Part shown: positions 26,945 through 35,286 of the stretch, one piece after another
How the letters are laid out: every line of letters starts with the position of its first letter
How positions within the stretch are numbered: position 1 is the first letter of the stretch
Origin: Leptolyngbya sp. SIOISBB
Lineage (GTDB): Bacteria > Cyanobacteriota > Cyanobacteriia > Phormidesmidales > Phormidesmidaceae
Assembly (NCBI GenBank): GCA_010671905.1
Contig: JAAHII010000001.1
Span: 4,340,001-4,404,000 of the forward strand
Length of the DNA stretch: 64,000 nucleotides
Direction: 5' to 3'
Notes under the pieces: generated by a model
The model's input: the letters and a program-made list of their open reading frames with translations, nothing else
What the model was told of the DNA's origin: nothing
Databases searched by the model: none
Position numbers and translations under genes: made by a program

Positions 26945-27967
26945 CTACAATTCAATGCCCGGCCAGGCGCTCAACGGTGTGGTGGTGGTGACTCGGTGCA
27001 TACCCGCTGCCGCAAATCGCTCGTAGGCTGCATCTGCTGCCTCGGTAAAGTCCACCACATCGGGTACGACCACGGGGGAAGTGCAGTCTTCGAGTAAGTA
27101 GATTTTGTGGGCCAGCTGGGGATCGCGGGCATTGATTTCCGTGAGCAAATCCTCCACGGACCAGGCGACACAGTGACTCTTGGCCTGTCCGGCAACCACG
27201 ATCGCGTCAAAGTTCAACAACATGTCTGTGAATCGCTGGTTTTTAGTCGCGATCGCAGTGCCTTGCCCATCCTCTAAGACTTCGGGACTGAGGACCGAGT
27301 AGTTTTCCGTTAAGGGGTTACTGCCTTTGATTTCATAGTGGGTGGGACTATTGCGGGCAACGGAGTGGAAGAAGCAGGCTTCTTCAATGACGGACACCAG
27401 CGCGTGACCGATGCCCCCCAGCATAGAGTGATAAGGCCAAATGGTCAGGGGATACTTACTGTTTTCGGTCAATCGGTGGGTGTAGTGCAGGGCAAATTCT
27501 TGTAAATCTTTAACCGCCATATAAGGGGCCAGATCGGGGTTCACTTGCCATTTGCCGGCGACGACCTCGTCATAGTTGATCATCGTCATCGGTGCCGGAT
27601 GGTGTCCAGCGCTGTCGACCCAAAATAGGGGATGAAAGATTTGGGCGGCGGTATGGGTATCTAGGGTGGGGGCGATCGCCGTAATGACGCCCAGATTTTG
27701 ATAAATGAACTGACTGAGTCGGCGATTATCTTCCACGGCTCCCCGGCCAGAGCGCCCGCCCACATACAGTTCAAACTCTGGCAGGCAAAACGTATTTTGC
27801 ACATCGATGAGCAAGAGACCAAGGCGAAAGCGATCGCGGCTGGCTGGAGCGATCGCATACTTCTGTGCCCACGCACGTGCAGCGACAGCGCGCTCTTGAT
27901 ACGGCACCCGATAAACTTGGTCGACCTTATCAACATTAAAGAAAGTGGGAATCGGGGTCGTTGTCAT
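26945..27967 (-). CDS. Isochorismatase-family cysteine hydrolase
   Basis: A 340-residue enzyme of the isochorismatase/nicotinamidase fold. The nucleophile region is VAGQAKSHCVAWSVEDLL (Cys after S-H) and the aspartate lies in LLLIDVQNTFCLPEFEL. It is longer than typical nicotinamidases (about 200 residues) because of a 90-residue insert between these motifs (HPLFWVDSAGHHPAPMTMIN to WPYHSMLGGIGHALVSVI), which contains several histidines that may bind metal. Substrate unknown; amide hydrolysis is the likely chemistry. The ATG at 27967 is chosen over the longer frame to 27991. It is transcribed alone. Confidence 0.8.
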   Translation of the reverse strand: MTTTPIPTFFNVDKVDQVYRVPYQERAVAARAWAQKYAIAPASRDRFRLGLLLIDVQNTFCLPEFELYVGGRSGRGAVEDNRRLSQFIYQNLGVITAIAPTLDTHTAAQIFHPLFWVDSAGHHPAPMTMINYDEVVAGKWQVNPDLAPYMAVKDLQEFALHYTHRLTENSKYPLTIWPYHSMLGGIGHALVSVIEEACFFHSVARNSPTHYEIKGSNPLTENYSVLSPEVLEDGQGTAIATKNQRFTDMLLNFDAIVVAGQAKSHCVAWSVEDLLTEINARDPQLAHKIYLLEDCTSPVVVPDVVDFTEAADAAYERFAAAGMHRVTTTTPLSAWPGIEL

Positions 27968-28044
27968 CACAGTTAGTCCATCAACACGCAAAACAGCCTG
28001 AGAAGCCTCACACGCTGTTCACCAATTCTAGAGAATGTCTCTCG

Positions 28045-28076
28045 TATCGCAAGTCGCAGTTTGATCAGGTCATCCC
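28045..28076. repeat. Diverged partial copy of MITE-like repeat A
   Basis: TATCGCAAGTCGCAGTTTGATCAGGTCATCCC matches the first 32 bases of the element at 55803 with four or five differences. The remaining two thirds are missing. It sits in the 330-bp spacer between two minus-strand genes, which otherwise holds only a short fragment without family features. Confidence 0.55.
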
Positions 28077-28298
28077 AGAGGGCTGAAATCATGATCTGAT
28101 GAACTTTTAATCCCGTAGGGTTGGCCCTTCCCACAGGGTATGCCGTAGGGCTCTGCTCTTCTCGAAGAGTACTCTAAATTCCGAATACGGCTATATTTTC
28201 CCAATTTTCCCCGTTTTCACGGCGGCGGTTGCCGTTTACCTGCGCATTGATGATTTAGGAGACCCCGATCAGATGCAACTGTATGAGTCCTAACGTCT

Positions 28299-29282
28299 TT
28301 ATCGCACTGCCAACTCGGGAATGTAGTTGCCGGGATCACGAGCTACCCAGCCTAAGTTAGAGTTGGTGCGCACTTCAAAATACAAGATGCTGCTTTCTTC
28401 TGTATGAGGGGTCGTGATTGCTAGTTGCTGTCCTGCTTGGACTTGATCCCCCACACTGATTTGCGGTTCTAGTATCTGCGCATAGCGGGTCTGTAATCCT
28501 TGCTGGTGATTCACCACGATGAGGGTTCCGAGTGTGGCATCAGTGCCTACATAGGCGATCGTGCCGCGACCAGCAGCCACCACGGCAGTGCCCAAGGCTG
28601 TTTCGACCGTAATGCCGCTGCTAAACACCAGTTCGTTGCGGACTGGATCAGTTTGCCAGCCGTAGTTCGCGATTACTTGACCCTCGGCCGTTAAGGGATA
28701 AGTCGATAGCGGGTTGCTAGTCGCTGCTTCAGCCGTGGTGGCGGCTGATGATGCATTCTCTAACAGCCAACTCACACCTGGGATAAAGACTTGTGCGGGC
28801 ATCGTGGTGGGACAACCGTTGACTTCGAATAGAACGTCGGCTCGGGTGCCGTATCTGGTTGCGAGGTCTTGCCAGGTTTGCCCAGCGGGCACTGCCACTG
28901 CCGCTCCGTTAAAAGGAGGGATTTTGAGTATGGTACCTGCGGTCAGTGAGCCGTTAGAGATCGCGGGGTTCAAGGCTAATAGAGTAATGGGCATCAAGCC
29001 ATATTCAGTGGCGATGCTGTCTATGGTTTCTCCGGACTGTACCGAGTGAGTCACCAAACGCTGGAGAACGGGGTCTGGACAGAGCGAGTCAGTGCTGTAA
29101 GCCGTCAAGTGTCCAGTGGCGGCACTCCACGTCCCCAGCAAACTCAGTAAGCCAGCCGCTGTATAGCTGACTAGCTGTCGCTTCGAACCTCTTCTGTCGG
29201 GCCTGTTTGCCGTCATCATGACCTCATTGGGCTTGACCTCTGGATGTGAACTGCCTTCATTAAACTCATCAATGTTGGACAA
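28299..29282 (-). CDS. LysM and degenerate M23 (LytM-type) domain envelope protein
   Basis: A 327-residue protein: cytoplasmic start, one membrane helix (YTAAGLLSLLGTWSAATGHL), two LysM-like modules (THSVQSGETIDSIATEYGLM and VPAGQTWQDLATRYGTRADV) for peptidoglycan binding, and a C-terminal M23 fold (GTAVVAAGRGTIAYVGTDAT, LIVVNHQQGLQTRYAQILEP). The M23 zinc and catalytic positions are altered: the HxGxD site reads SSGITVE, YAHL reads YAQI, and LHFE reads LYFEVR. It is therefore probably not a peptidase but an EnvC/NlpD-like activator or a wall anchor. Confidence 0.8.
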   Translation of the reverse strand: MSNIDEFNEGSSHPEVKPNEVMMTANRPDRRGSKRQLVSYTAAGLLSLLGTWSAATGHLTAYSTDSLCPDPVLQRLVTHSVQSGETIDSIATEYGLMPITLLALNPAISNGSLTAGTILKIPPFNGAAVAVPAGQTWQDLATRYGTRADVLFEVNGCPTTMPAQVFIPGVSWLLENASSAATTAEAATSNPLSTYPLTAEGQVIANYGWQTDPVRNELVFSSGITVETALGTAVVAAGRGTIAYVGTDATLGTLIVVNHQQGLQTRYAQILEPQISVGDQVQAGQQLAITTPHTEESSILYFEVRTNSNLGWVARDPGNYIPELAVR

Positions 29283-29589
29283 GCGACTTGACCATCAGTT
29301 TTAGCAGAACGAGCTGTAAAAGTGTGGCCGTTCTCAATCGACTGACTGAATTGGAGCAGCTAATCCAGCCTTGGATAAAGCCCTTATTTGCCTTGGGATG
29401 ATACTCAGCGGACCTGGCTGGGTGCCGCCTATCAAGGTGTTGACGTGGGGCCAAGTGGTCAAACTTCCCTCGGCATGGAGCTCGCCGACTGGTCTCAGGG
29501 ACTGGTGCCGTCACAAATTACTGTCAACCTCTTCATTATTTTCGCTAGAGTAGTAGCAATTTGTACCATGAAATCGCTGGAGAATTGCG
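29283..29589. other. Divergent intergenic region (LysM protein / Deg protease)
   Basis: A 307-bp spacer between divergently transcribed envelope genes; it must hold both promoters. A short plus-strand frame here (29388-29702) overlaps the protease gene and has no recognisable family features. Confidence 0.4.
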
Positions 29590-30807
29590 ATGGGCTCAGC
29601 TCCGAAGCAAATTGGGCTATCAATCGTCACTCTTTTAATCGGAGGGGGGCTCGGTTGGGCTGGCCATCAGCAATGGCAAGGACAGTCGCCACAATCGTCT
29701 GAACCACCCGCTGAAACGTCCCCCCTAGTGCAAACGGCATTAAACACTGAAGAGCCTCAATTACCGACTGTGGCGCTAGCGCTCCCCGCCCAAAGTAACC
29801 CAAATTTCATCGCTGATGCGGTGAATCGCGTGGGTGCTGCTGTGGTCCGCATTGATGCCGATAATTCTGAGATGGAGCTACCAGAAGGTTTGGAGAATCC
29901 CTTCTTTCGGCGATTTTTTGGGGATGAAATGCCGATACCAGAACCGTTTCAACAGGGGACTGGGTCGGGCTTCATTATTTCGGCTGATGGCCGCATTATT
30001 ACGAATGCGCACGTAGTCGAAGGGGCATCTAAAGTCACGGTGACGTTGACGGATGGCCGCACCTTTGAAGGGTCGGTGATTGGGACTGATAAAGTGACTG
30101 ACGTCGCTGCCGTCAAAATTGATGCTGATAGTATGCCAACTGTGGTGTTGGGTCGCACTGATGTGCTGTCGCCGGGGCAATGGGCGATCGCGATTGGCAA
30201 TCCTTTGGGGCTTGACAATACCGTAACGGCTGGCATCATCAGCGCTTTGGGACGTAGTAGCTCTGAAGTCGGCATTCCCGATAAGCGAGTCCAGTTTATT
30301 CAAACTGATGCGGCGATTAACCCCGGTAACTCGGGTGGCCCCCTGCTCAACGATCAGGGTGAGGTCATTGGGATGAACACTGCCATCCGTAAAGATGCTC
30401 AGGGTTTGGGCTTTGCCATCCCGGTGGAAACCTTTAACCGCATTGCTCAGCAGCTGTTTGAAGATGGGGAAGTACAACACCCTTATTTGGGCATCCAGAT
30501 GGTGTTGCTGACGCCTGAGATGCGTGATCGGATTAATGAGGAGAACGAAATCGGTGTCAAGGTGGATGCTGAGGATGGCGTGTTAATTGTGCGAGTGTTG
30601 GAAGATACCCCAGCAGCGGCCGGCGGCCTGCAAGCGGGCGATATCATTCAGCGGGTCAATGGCAACTCTGTCGCCACTCCGGCTGATGTGCAGGCCGCAG
30701 TAGACGGTGGGGAAATTGGTCAACCACTGGATGTGGATATTCAACGCGGTAATGAGTCCCAAACGATTACGGTCCGTCCAATGCCGTTACCTTCGCAATT
30801 GCAATAA
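29590..30807 (+). CDS. Deg/HtrA-family serine protease (HhoA/HhoB/HtrA type)
   Basis: A 405-residue periplasmic or lumenal protease. An N-terminal membrane/signal segment (LSIVTLLIGGGLGWAG) precedes the trypsin-like domain with an intact triad: His141 in ITNAHVV, Asp171 in VTDVAAVKID and Ser248 in NPGNSGGPLLN. One PDZ domain follows (VLEDTPAAAGGLQAGDIIQR, VNGNSVATPADVQAAVD). It degrades or refolds damaged envelope and photosynthetic proteins under heat, light or salt stress. Cyanobacteria have three paralogues (hhoA, hhoB, htrA) and the sequence alone does not decide which. A GNAT gene follows 20 bp downstream. Confidence 0.92.
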   Translation: MGSAPKQIGLSIVTLLIGGGLGWAGHQQWQGQSPQSSEPPAETSPLVQTALNTEEPQLPTVALALPAQSNPNFIADAVNRVGAAVVRIDADNSEMELPEGLENPFFRRFFGDEMPIPEPFQQGTGSGFIISADGRIITNAHVVEGASKVTVTLTDGRTFEGSVIGTDKVTDVAAVKIDADSMPTVVLGRTDVLSPGQWAIAIGNPLGLDNTVTAGIISALGRSSSEVGIPDKRVQFIQTDAAINPGNSGGPLLNDQGEVIGMNTAIRKDAQGLGFAIPVETFNRIAQQLFEDGEVQHPYLGIQMVLLTPEMRDRINEENEIGVKVDAEDGVLIVRVLEDTPAAAGGLQAGDIIQRVNGNSVATPADVQAAVDGGEIGQPLDVDIQRGNESQTITVRPMPLPSQLQ

Positions 30808-30827
30808 TCTAGCTTTTACGGTTTGTA

Positions 30828-31343
30828 ATGATTCGACCTGCGATCGCGGCTGATTTACCCAGTATTCTAGATATCTACAACGACGCTATTCTCAATACCA
30901 CAGCTGTTTATGACTATGTGCCACATACGTTAGCGATGCGCGAAAGCTGGTTTGCTGCTAAACAGCAGGCCGGGTTTCCAGTGCTCGTTGCCGAGGCCCA
31001 GAGCCAGGTGGTTGGGTTTGGGGCGTTAGGTGCTTTCCGAGCGTGGGAGGCCTATCGTTATACGGCTGAAAACTCGCTGTATGTAGCACCCCAATGTCGT
31101 GGGCAAGGTTTTGGAAAACAGCTACTGGCACAATTGTTACAAGCTGCCGCAGATATGCAGTTACACGCGATTGTGGCAGGCATTGATGCCGATAATAGTG
31201 TGAGTTTGAAACTGCATGAGCAATTTGGCTTCCAGGAAGTCGCCCATTTTCCTCAAGTTGGTTATAAGTTCGATCGCTGGTTAGATCTGAAGTTTATGCA
31301 ATGCCTGCTCCCTGCCTCCGATTTACCAGCATCTCTACTCTAG
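30828..31343 (+). CDS. GNAT N-acetyltransferase (phosphinothricin acetyltransferase-like)
   Basis: A 171-residue GNAT enzyme. It opens IRPAIAADLPSILDIYNDAI LN-T-A-V-Y, the typical start of the Pat/MnaT subfamily. The acetyl-CoA pyrophosphate loop is QCRGQGFGKQLLAQLL, and the end has SLKLHEQFGFQEVAHF followed by VGYKFDRWLDL. Members acetylate the amino group of methionine sulfone/sulfoximine, phosphinothricin or related amino acids. It lies 20 bp after the Deg protease and is likely co-transcribed. Confidence 0.85.
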   Translation: MIRPAIAADLPSILDIYNDAILNTTAVYDYVPHTLAMRESWFAAKQQAGFPVLVAEAQSQVVGFGALGAFRAWEAYRYTAENSLYVAPQCRGQGFGKQLLAQLLQAAADMQLHAIVAGIDADNSVSLKLHEQFGFQEVAHFPQVGYKFDRWLDLKFMQCLLPASDLPASLL

Positions 31344-31596
31344 GAAGTGGCTGCATCGACCATCGCTGTTGAGGTTGCGCTTTAGCACACTTTAACTCTG
31401 CTCAAAGCTTCATGGGATGAGGTGTGAGAGGCTCCAGCAAGGGGGTGAGGTCATGGATTGAAGGTCATTTCCCTCTGAAATCCTTGCGACCTGCAGGCGA
31501 AATTACTAAATAAGACAGTGAAATAACCTCGCAGGCATGCCGTGCAAAATGAGCAAACTCTTGAGGCACTCTGTAGGAGTTAGGAATTCACCTCGC

Positions 31597-32220
31597 TTAC
31601 AGGGCATTTTCACCAAATCCGCTGTCCGAAGAAGGTTGATGGTGGCGTGGCTTCCAACCAATACGGCTACCATAAGTACCAGGCCGCCACGCAGTGCTGT
31701 GCCGGAAATCGTGCTCCTCTGAAGTATCTTGAGTTGGTGAATCTGTTGCAGACTGATTGGTTGCCGGATTTCTGGGTAATGGCGGCGCAGAGCCTTTGGA
31801 TTGACGTCGGTGTTGGATGCGTTGAATTTCTTTGAGGGCTTCTTGCCAATTCAAGTCAGGCTGATGCAGGAGTTCGCGCAATGCCTGCAGGACAGCTTCT
31901 TCTTCCTGATTGAGCTGTAGCGGTTGAGACAGGCGAATCGGATCAACTTGCACAGCGGCAAAAGCTTGACGTACCGCACTCACAATCTGTGGCTTGTATT
32001 CATGAAGGGCGCGGTCATATTGATGCTGGAGGCCCTTTTCGCTGGACGCATAAAGCGCTGGTAATCGATTGAGGGCAAATGTTTCGACCTCTAAGCGCTT
32101 GACATACTTGGATACCCGTTCGGGCAAGCTCGCCAGTTGACGACTCACCTCTTCGGATACCAGCGTCTCCATCACGTTGATATACAACTTTTGATGAGCA
32201 GTCCTAACTTCACCACCCAT
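31597..32220 (-). CDS. ComFB-family protein (putative cyclic-dinucleotide receptor)
   Basis: A 207-residue protein. Residues of about 16-105 carry the ComFB signature: METLVSEEVSRQLASLPERV, VETFALNRLPALYASSEKGL and IVSAVRQAFAAVQVDPIRL. ComFB is named after a Bacillus competence operon gene; cyanobacterial members have been reported to bind c-di-GMP and affect motility or competence. The C-terminal 80 residues are low-complexity and polar (S/P/R/H-rich), so probably disordered. No competence gene is adjacent. Confidence 0.8.
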   Translation of the reverse strand: MGGEVRTAHQKLYINVMETLVSEEVSRQLASLPERVSKYVKRLEVETFALNRLPALYASSEKGLQHQYDRALHEYKPQIVSAVRQAFAAVQVDPIRLSQPLQLNQEEEAVLQALRELLHQPDLNWQEALKEIQRIQHRRQSKGSAPPLPRNPATNQSATDSPTQDTSEEHDFRHSTAWRPGTYGSRIGWKPRHHQPSSDSGFGENAL

Positions 32221-33087
32221 AACTCAGACCTATAGACGATAAATGCTGAACCTATAGCCATCCTAATGATGGTTGAGGCTGCTAACTGTAACCCGTCACC
32301 TAAACACACCCTGGGCTGCACTGAAATACAAAGGTTGGCTCTGATAACAGCTAGGCCGATGATTCAGCGCATCGCTATTTCAAGCAAGCGCTTCGATTAG
32401 ACTAGTATAACAACAGTCTTAGAAATCTCTTTCTAGACAGTTTTGAGTAACAATATTTCATCATTCTGGCTAAAGCAAGCGAGTGCATAGCGATTGTTCC
32501 TGCTGTACTAGAACTAGGGCGTTAAGGAACTTTCAGGCATGAAAGGGCAATGAATTTTGGCAAATGTTCTTGTTGCTGGAGTTTGTCTGAACTTGTAGGG
32601 GCAGAAATGCTGTATTCAACCTAGTGGAGTGTGAGATGGGTGCTCATCCGTTGGCTGCGGCAAATGCTCTATAGTGCAAAGTTTCCGGTTGCTGGTGCCG
32701 AATTTCTACAAGTTAACGAATACACCTCTTTTTCTCGACTTGGTAACTTTGTCGACGTTGGAAAGCCGGGATACCAATGATGTTATCGGTTACAAACCGA
32801 ATTGATCCCTGTTCATGGGACTAGAAGACTATAGAGGTAATCGGGTAATGTCGCGAATAACTTCTAAAGCATGGCTTGGATGTTCGCACTAACTTGCCTG
32901 CTTATAACAGGACAACAAGAGCACTTGATGTATGGTTGCGTAGCTTGCCAGTAAATGATTGCCAGTCAAATAAAAAGCACGCTAATTACTAAAAAGTATT
33001 GATTGTATTTGCGGGCAGTCTATACGTTTTGACCAAAATTTTACATCGCTACTAACGCGATATCTGCTACCTACGGCTGGGTGAGAC
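32221..33087. other. Long intergenic region, no gene seen
   Basis: This 867-bp, AT-rich stretch lies between the ComFB gene and the end of the PspA-like gene, both on the minus strand. No frame with family features, tRNA or strong hairpin was found. It probably contains the ComFB promoter at its left end. Confidence 0.45.
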
Positions 33088-33768
33088 TTATTGATGTGGT
33101 AAACGAGTTTTCATGTTGGATAATTCTTGCTCAATTGCCCAGGCCTCAGCCTGTTCTAATTCGGCAAATCGGCTTTCTAGAGAGTGTGCGGTTAATTCTT
33201 GATTGAGTTCTGTGATGGCACTAGCTTGGGCTTCTAAATCAAGGACTTTATCTTCCATTTGACTCAGTGTTCCTAGAGCTTGCTCATGACCGAGTTGCCC
33301 CATCATTTCTTGAATCCGTTGCGAAGCTTCGGCAGAGCGCGCGCGGGCAATGTACATATCGCGTCGGGTACGGACGTCGGCAATCTTGACTTCGAGCTCG
33401 CGCATGTTGGTCTTCAGGTGAGCGATCGCCGCTGTTTGCTCGCTGATGTGTCCTTCGAGCTGAGTGCATGTGCGCTGATAAGCATGGCGTTGAGTCAAGG
33501 CTTCGCGGGCTTGATTTTCGTCACCCTTTTGCAAGGCCAGCTGCGCTCGGTTATACCATTCCTGACTTAACCTGGCGGTTTGGTGGCTCTGGCGTTCGGT
33601 GCGCTTTTGAGTCGCGATTGCCTGAGCGACAGCCTGCCGGAGCTGAATGAGATCGCGCTGCATGTCGGCAACCGCTTGGTCGAGCATTTTTTCCGGATCT
33701 TCTGCCCCTTGCACCCAGTTACCCACTTGGGAACGAATCACCTGCCCCAACCGATCCCATACGCCCAT
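33088..33768 (-). CDS. PspA/IM30-family membrane-remodelling protein
   Basis: A 226-residue, fully helical protein starting MGVWDRLGQVIRSQVGNWVQ, the amphipathic helix typical of PspA/Vipp1 proteins, then DPEKMLDQAVADMQRDLIQL and a long coiled-coil hairpin. The VADVRTRRDMYIARARSAEA-type region and QIQEMMG follow the family pattern. It lacks the extra C-terminal helix of Vipp1 that would separate it clearly, so PspA-like is the safer name. These proteins form ESCRT-III-like rods on damaged membranes. It is transcribed alone. Confidence 0.85.
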   Translation of the reverse strand: MGVWDRLGQVIRSQVGNWVQGAEDPEKMLDQAVADMQRDLIQLRQAVAQAIATQKRTERQSHQTARLSQEWYNRAQLALQKGDENQAREALTQRHAYQRTCTQLEGHISEQTAAIAHLKTNMRELEVKIADVRTRRDMYIARARSAEASQRIQEMMGQLGHEQALGTLSQMEDKVLDLEAQASAITELNQELTAHSLESRFAELEQAEAWAIEQELSNMKTRLPHQ

Positions 33769-33945
33769 AGCCCTGCCTATAGTCCTTTTCTTGATCAGCC
33801 TACTCTTAGCAAGATAGCAGCCCCATTCGAGAATGGAGATTGGGTTTGGGGAGGCTGAAAATCGTCCCGAAACCCAATCAGGTTGACAATCAGTCAGGGA
33901 TTTAACCTCGGATCGATCGATGCTGCCAACTGCGGTGAGTGGAAT

Positions 33946-35097
33946 TTAAGCTGAGAGGATGGCTTGCGCTGCTGACAGACCCGCTCCGGGGGTGAAACCC
34001 TCGGCTCCGAGTTGAGCTAACGTTGCTTCGAGGGCCGCCACCGCAGTTAGGATATCGCGATCGCTGACAAAGCCCAGGTGACCGATCCGGAAGATTTGCC
34101 CCTTCAAGTGGTCTTGACCACCGGCTAAAGCAATGTCATATTCCTTCCGCATGATGGAGCGAATTTTTTCCGCTTCGACGCCTTGGGGCATGACTGCCGT
34201 GACGGCGGGACTGGCAACGTCATCCGCCGCAAATAGAGGCAGATTCAGCGTTTTCATGGCTGCCCGGGTCGCGGTCTGCAATTTGGCATGACGGGCAAAG
34301 ATGTTTTCCAGCCCTTCTTCTTGCATCATTTTGAGGGCGACTTGCAGGGCAAAGAACAGACTGACCGGCGGGGTGAATGGCGTGGTGTTCTTGGCGGCAC
34401 TCTTACGATAAGGCCCCAAATCAAAATAAAACTTGGGAATATCAGAGGTTTCATACGCTTTCCAGGCGCGATCGCTCATGGTCACGAAACTCATACCGGG
34501 TGGCACCATGTAGCCCTTTTGTGACCCCGAGGCCACGACATCCAAGCCCCATTCATCCACGGGCACACTGCAGGCCCCCAAGCTGGTAACGGCATCGACC
34601 AGCACTAGCGCTTCACCGTGAGCGTGAGCATAGCCCGCAATCGTTGGCAGGTCGTTCAAAACGCCGGTGGAGGTTTCGCTATGGGTCACCAAGATGGCCT
34701 TGATGGTTTTCTCAGTATCGGCTTCTAGCTGGGCTTTGAAATCATCTGGATTGAGCGGTTTACCCCATTCGGCTTCAATGACTTCGACATTGAGGCCAAA
34801 CGCTTTGCACACTTTGACCCAGCGATCGCCAAATTTACCGTTGCTACCCACCAGCACGCGATCGCCCACGCTAAGAACGTTGATGATGCCCGCTTCCATG
34901 GCGCCGGTGCCGCTGGCCGTCAGCATCAACACATCTTGTTCGGTTTGGTGCAGCCACTTGAGTCCAGCGGCGACCTCTCCCATGATTTGGCTAAATTCAC
35001 CACTACGGTGGCCAATGAGGTGTTTGGCCTGAGCAAGTAAAACGCTCTCTGGTACCGGTGTTGGCCCCGGAATCATTAGCATGAATTTGTCGTCCAT
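33946..35097 (-). CDS. Serine/alanine-glyoxylate aminotransferase (class V, PLP)
   Basis: A 383-residue pyridoxal-phosphate enzyme. It opens LMIPGPTPVPESVLLAQAKH followed by LIGHRSGEF, a hallmark of alanine-glyoxylate aminotransferases. LTASGTGAMEAGI and VLVDAVTSLGACSVPVDEWG position the cofactor, and the Schiff-base lysine is about residue 194 in VVASGSQKGYMVPPG. It transaminates glyoxylate from photorespiration with serine or alanine as donor. The ATG at 35097 is preferred: it is preceded on the minus strand by a GGGGGAG ribosome-binding site and removes an N-terminal extension lacking homology. Confidence 0.9.
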   Translation of the reverse strand: MDDKFMLMIPGPTPVPESVLLAQAKHLIGHRSGEFSQIMGEVAAGLKWLHQTEQDVLMLTASGTGAMEAGIINVLSVGDRVLVGSNGKFGDRWVKVCKAFGLNVEVIEAEWGKPLNPDDFKAQLEADTEKTIKAILVTHSETSTGVLNDLPTIAGYAHAHGEALVLVDAVTSLGACSVPVDEWGLDVVASGSQKGYMVPPGMSFVTMSDRAWKAYETSDIPKFYFDLGPYRKSAAKNTTPFTPPVSLFFALQVALKMMQEEGLENIFARHAKLQTATRAAMKTLNLPLFAADDVASPAVTAVMPQGVEAEKIRSIMRKEYDIALAGGQDHLKGQIFRIGHLGFVSDRDILTAVAALEATLAQLGAEGFTPGAGLSAAQAILSA

Positions 35098-35286
35098 GGG
35101 CTCCCCCTTCCAATCTTTTGTAGTTATGGACACGAGCGTCATTCAGCATCGCACAAGATAGTGAAATCACTCCATTCCTTTGGACTGTTATTAGCAATCA
35201 GTGACGGGATCACAGTTCGATGCCATCTCAGTGCGCTAAAAGCGCTTCCTAGAGCCTCAACCCCATCATGACTGTCGGCAGACTAC

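Noticed and set aside
28233-28293. Short coding-like stretch AVAVYLRIDDLGDPDQMQLY before a stop
   Set aside because: Too short, no start or family; at most an old gene fragment.
29388-29702. 104-codon plus-strand frame upstream of and into the Deg protease
   Set aside because: It overlaps the protease in another frame and loses coding character after position 29540.
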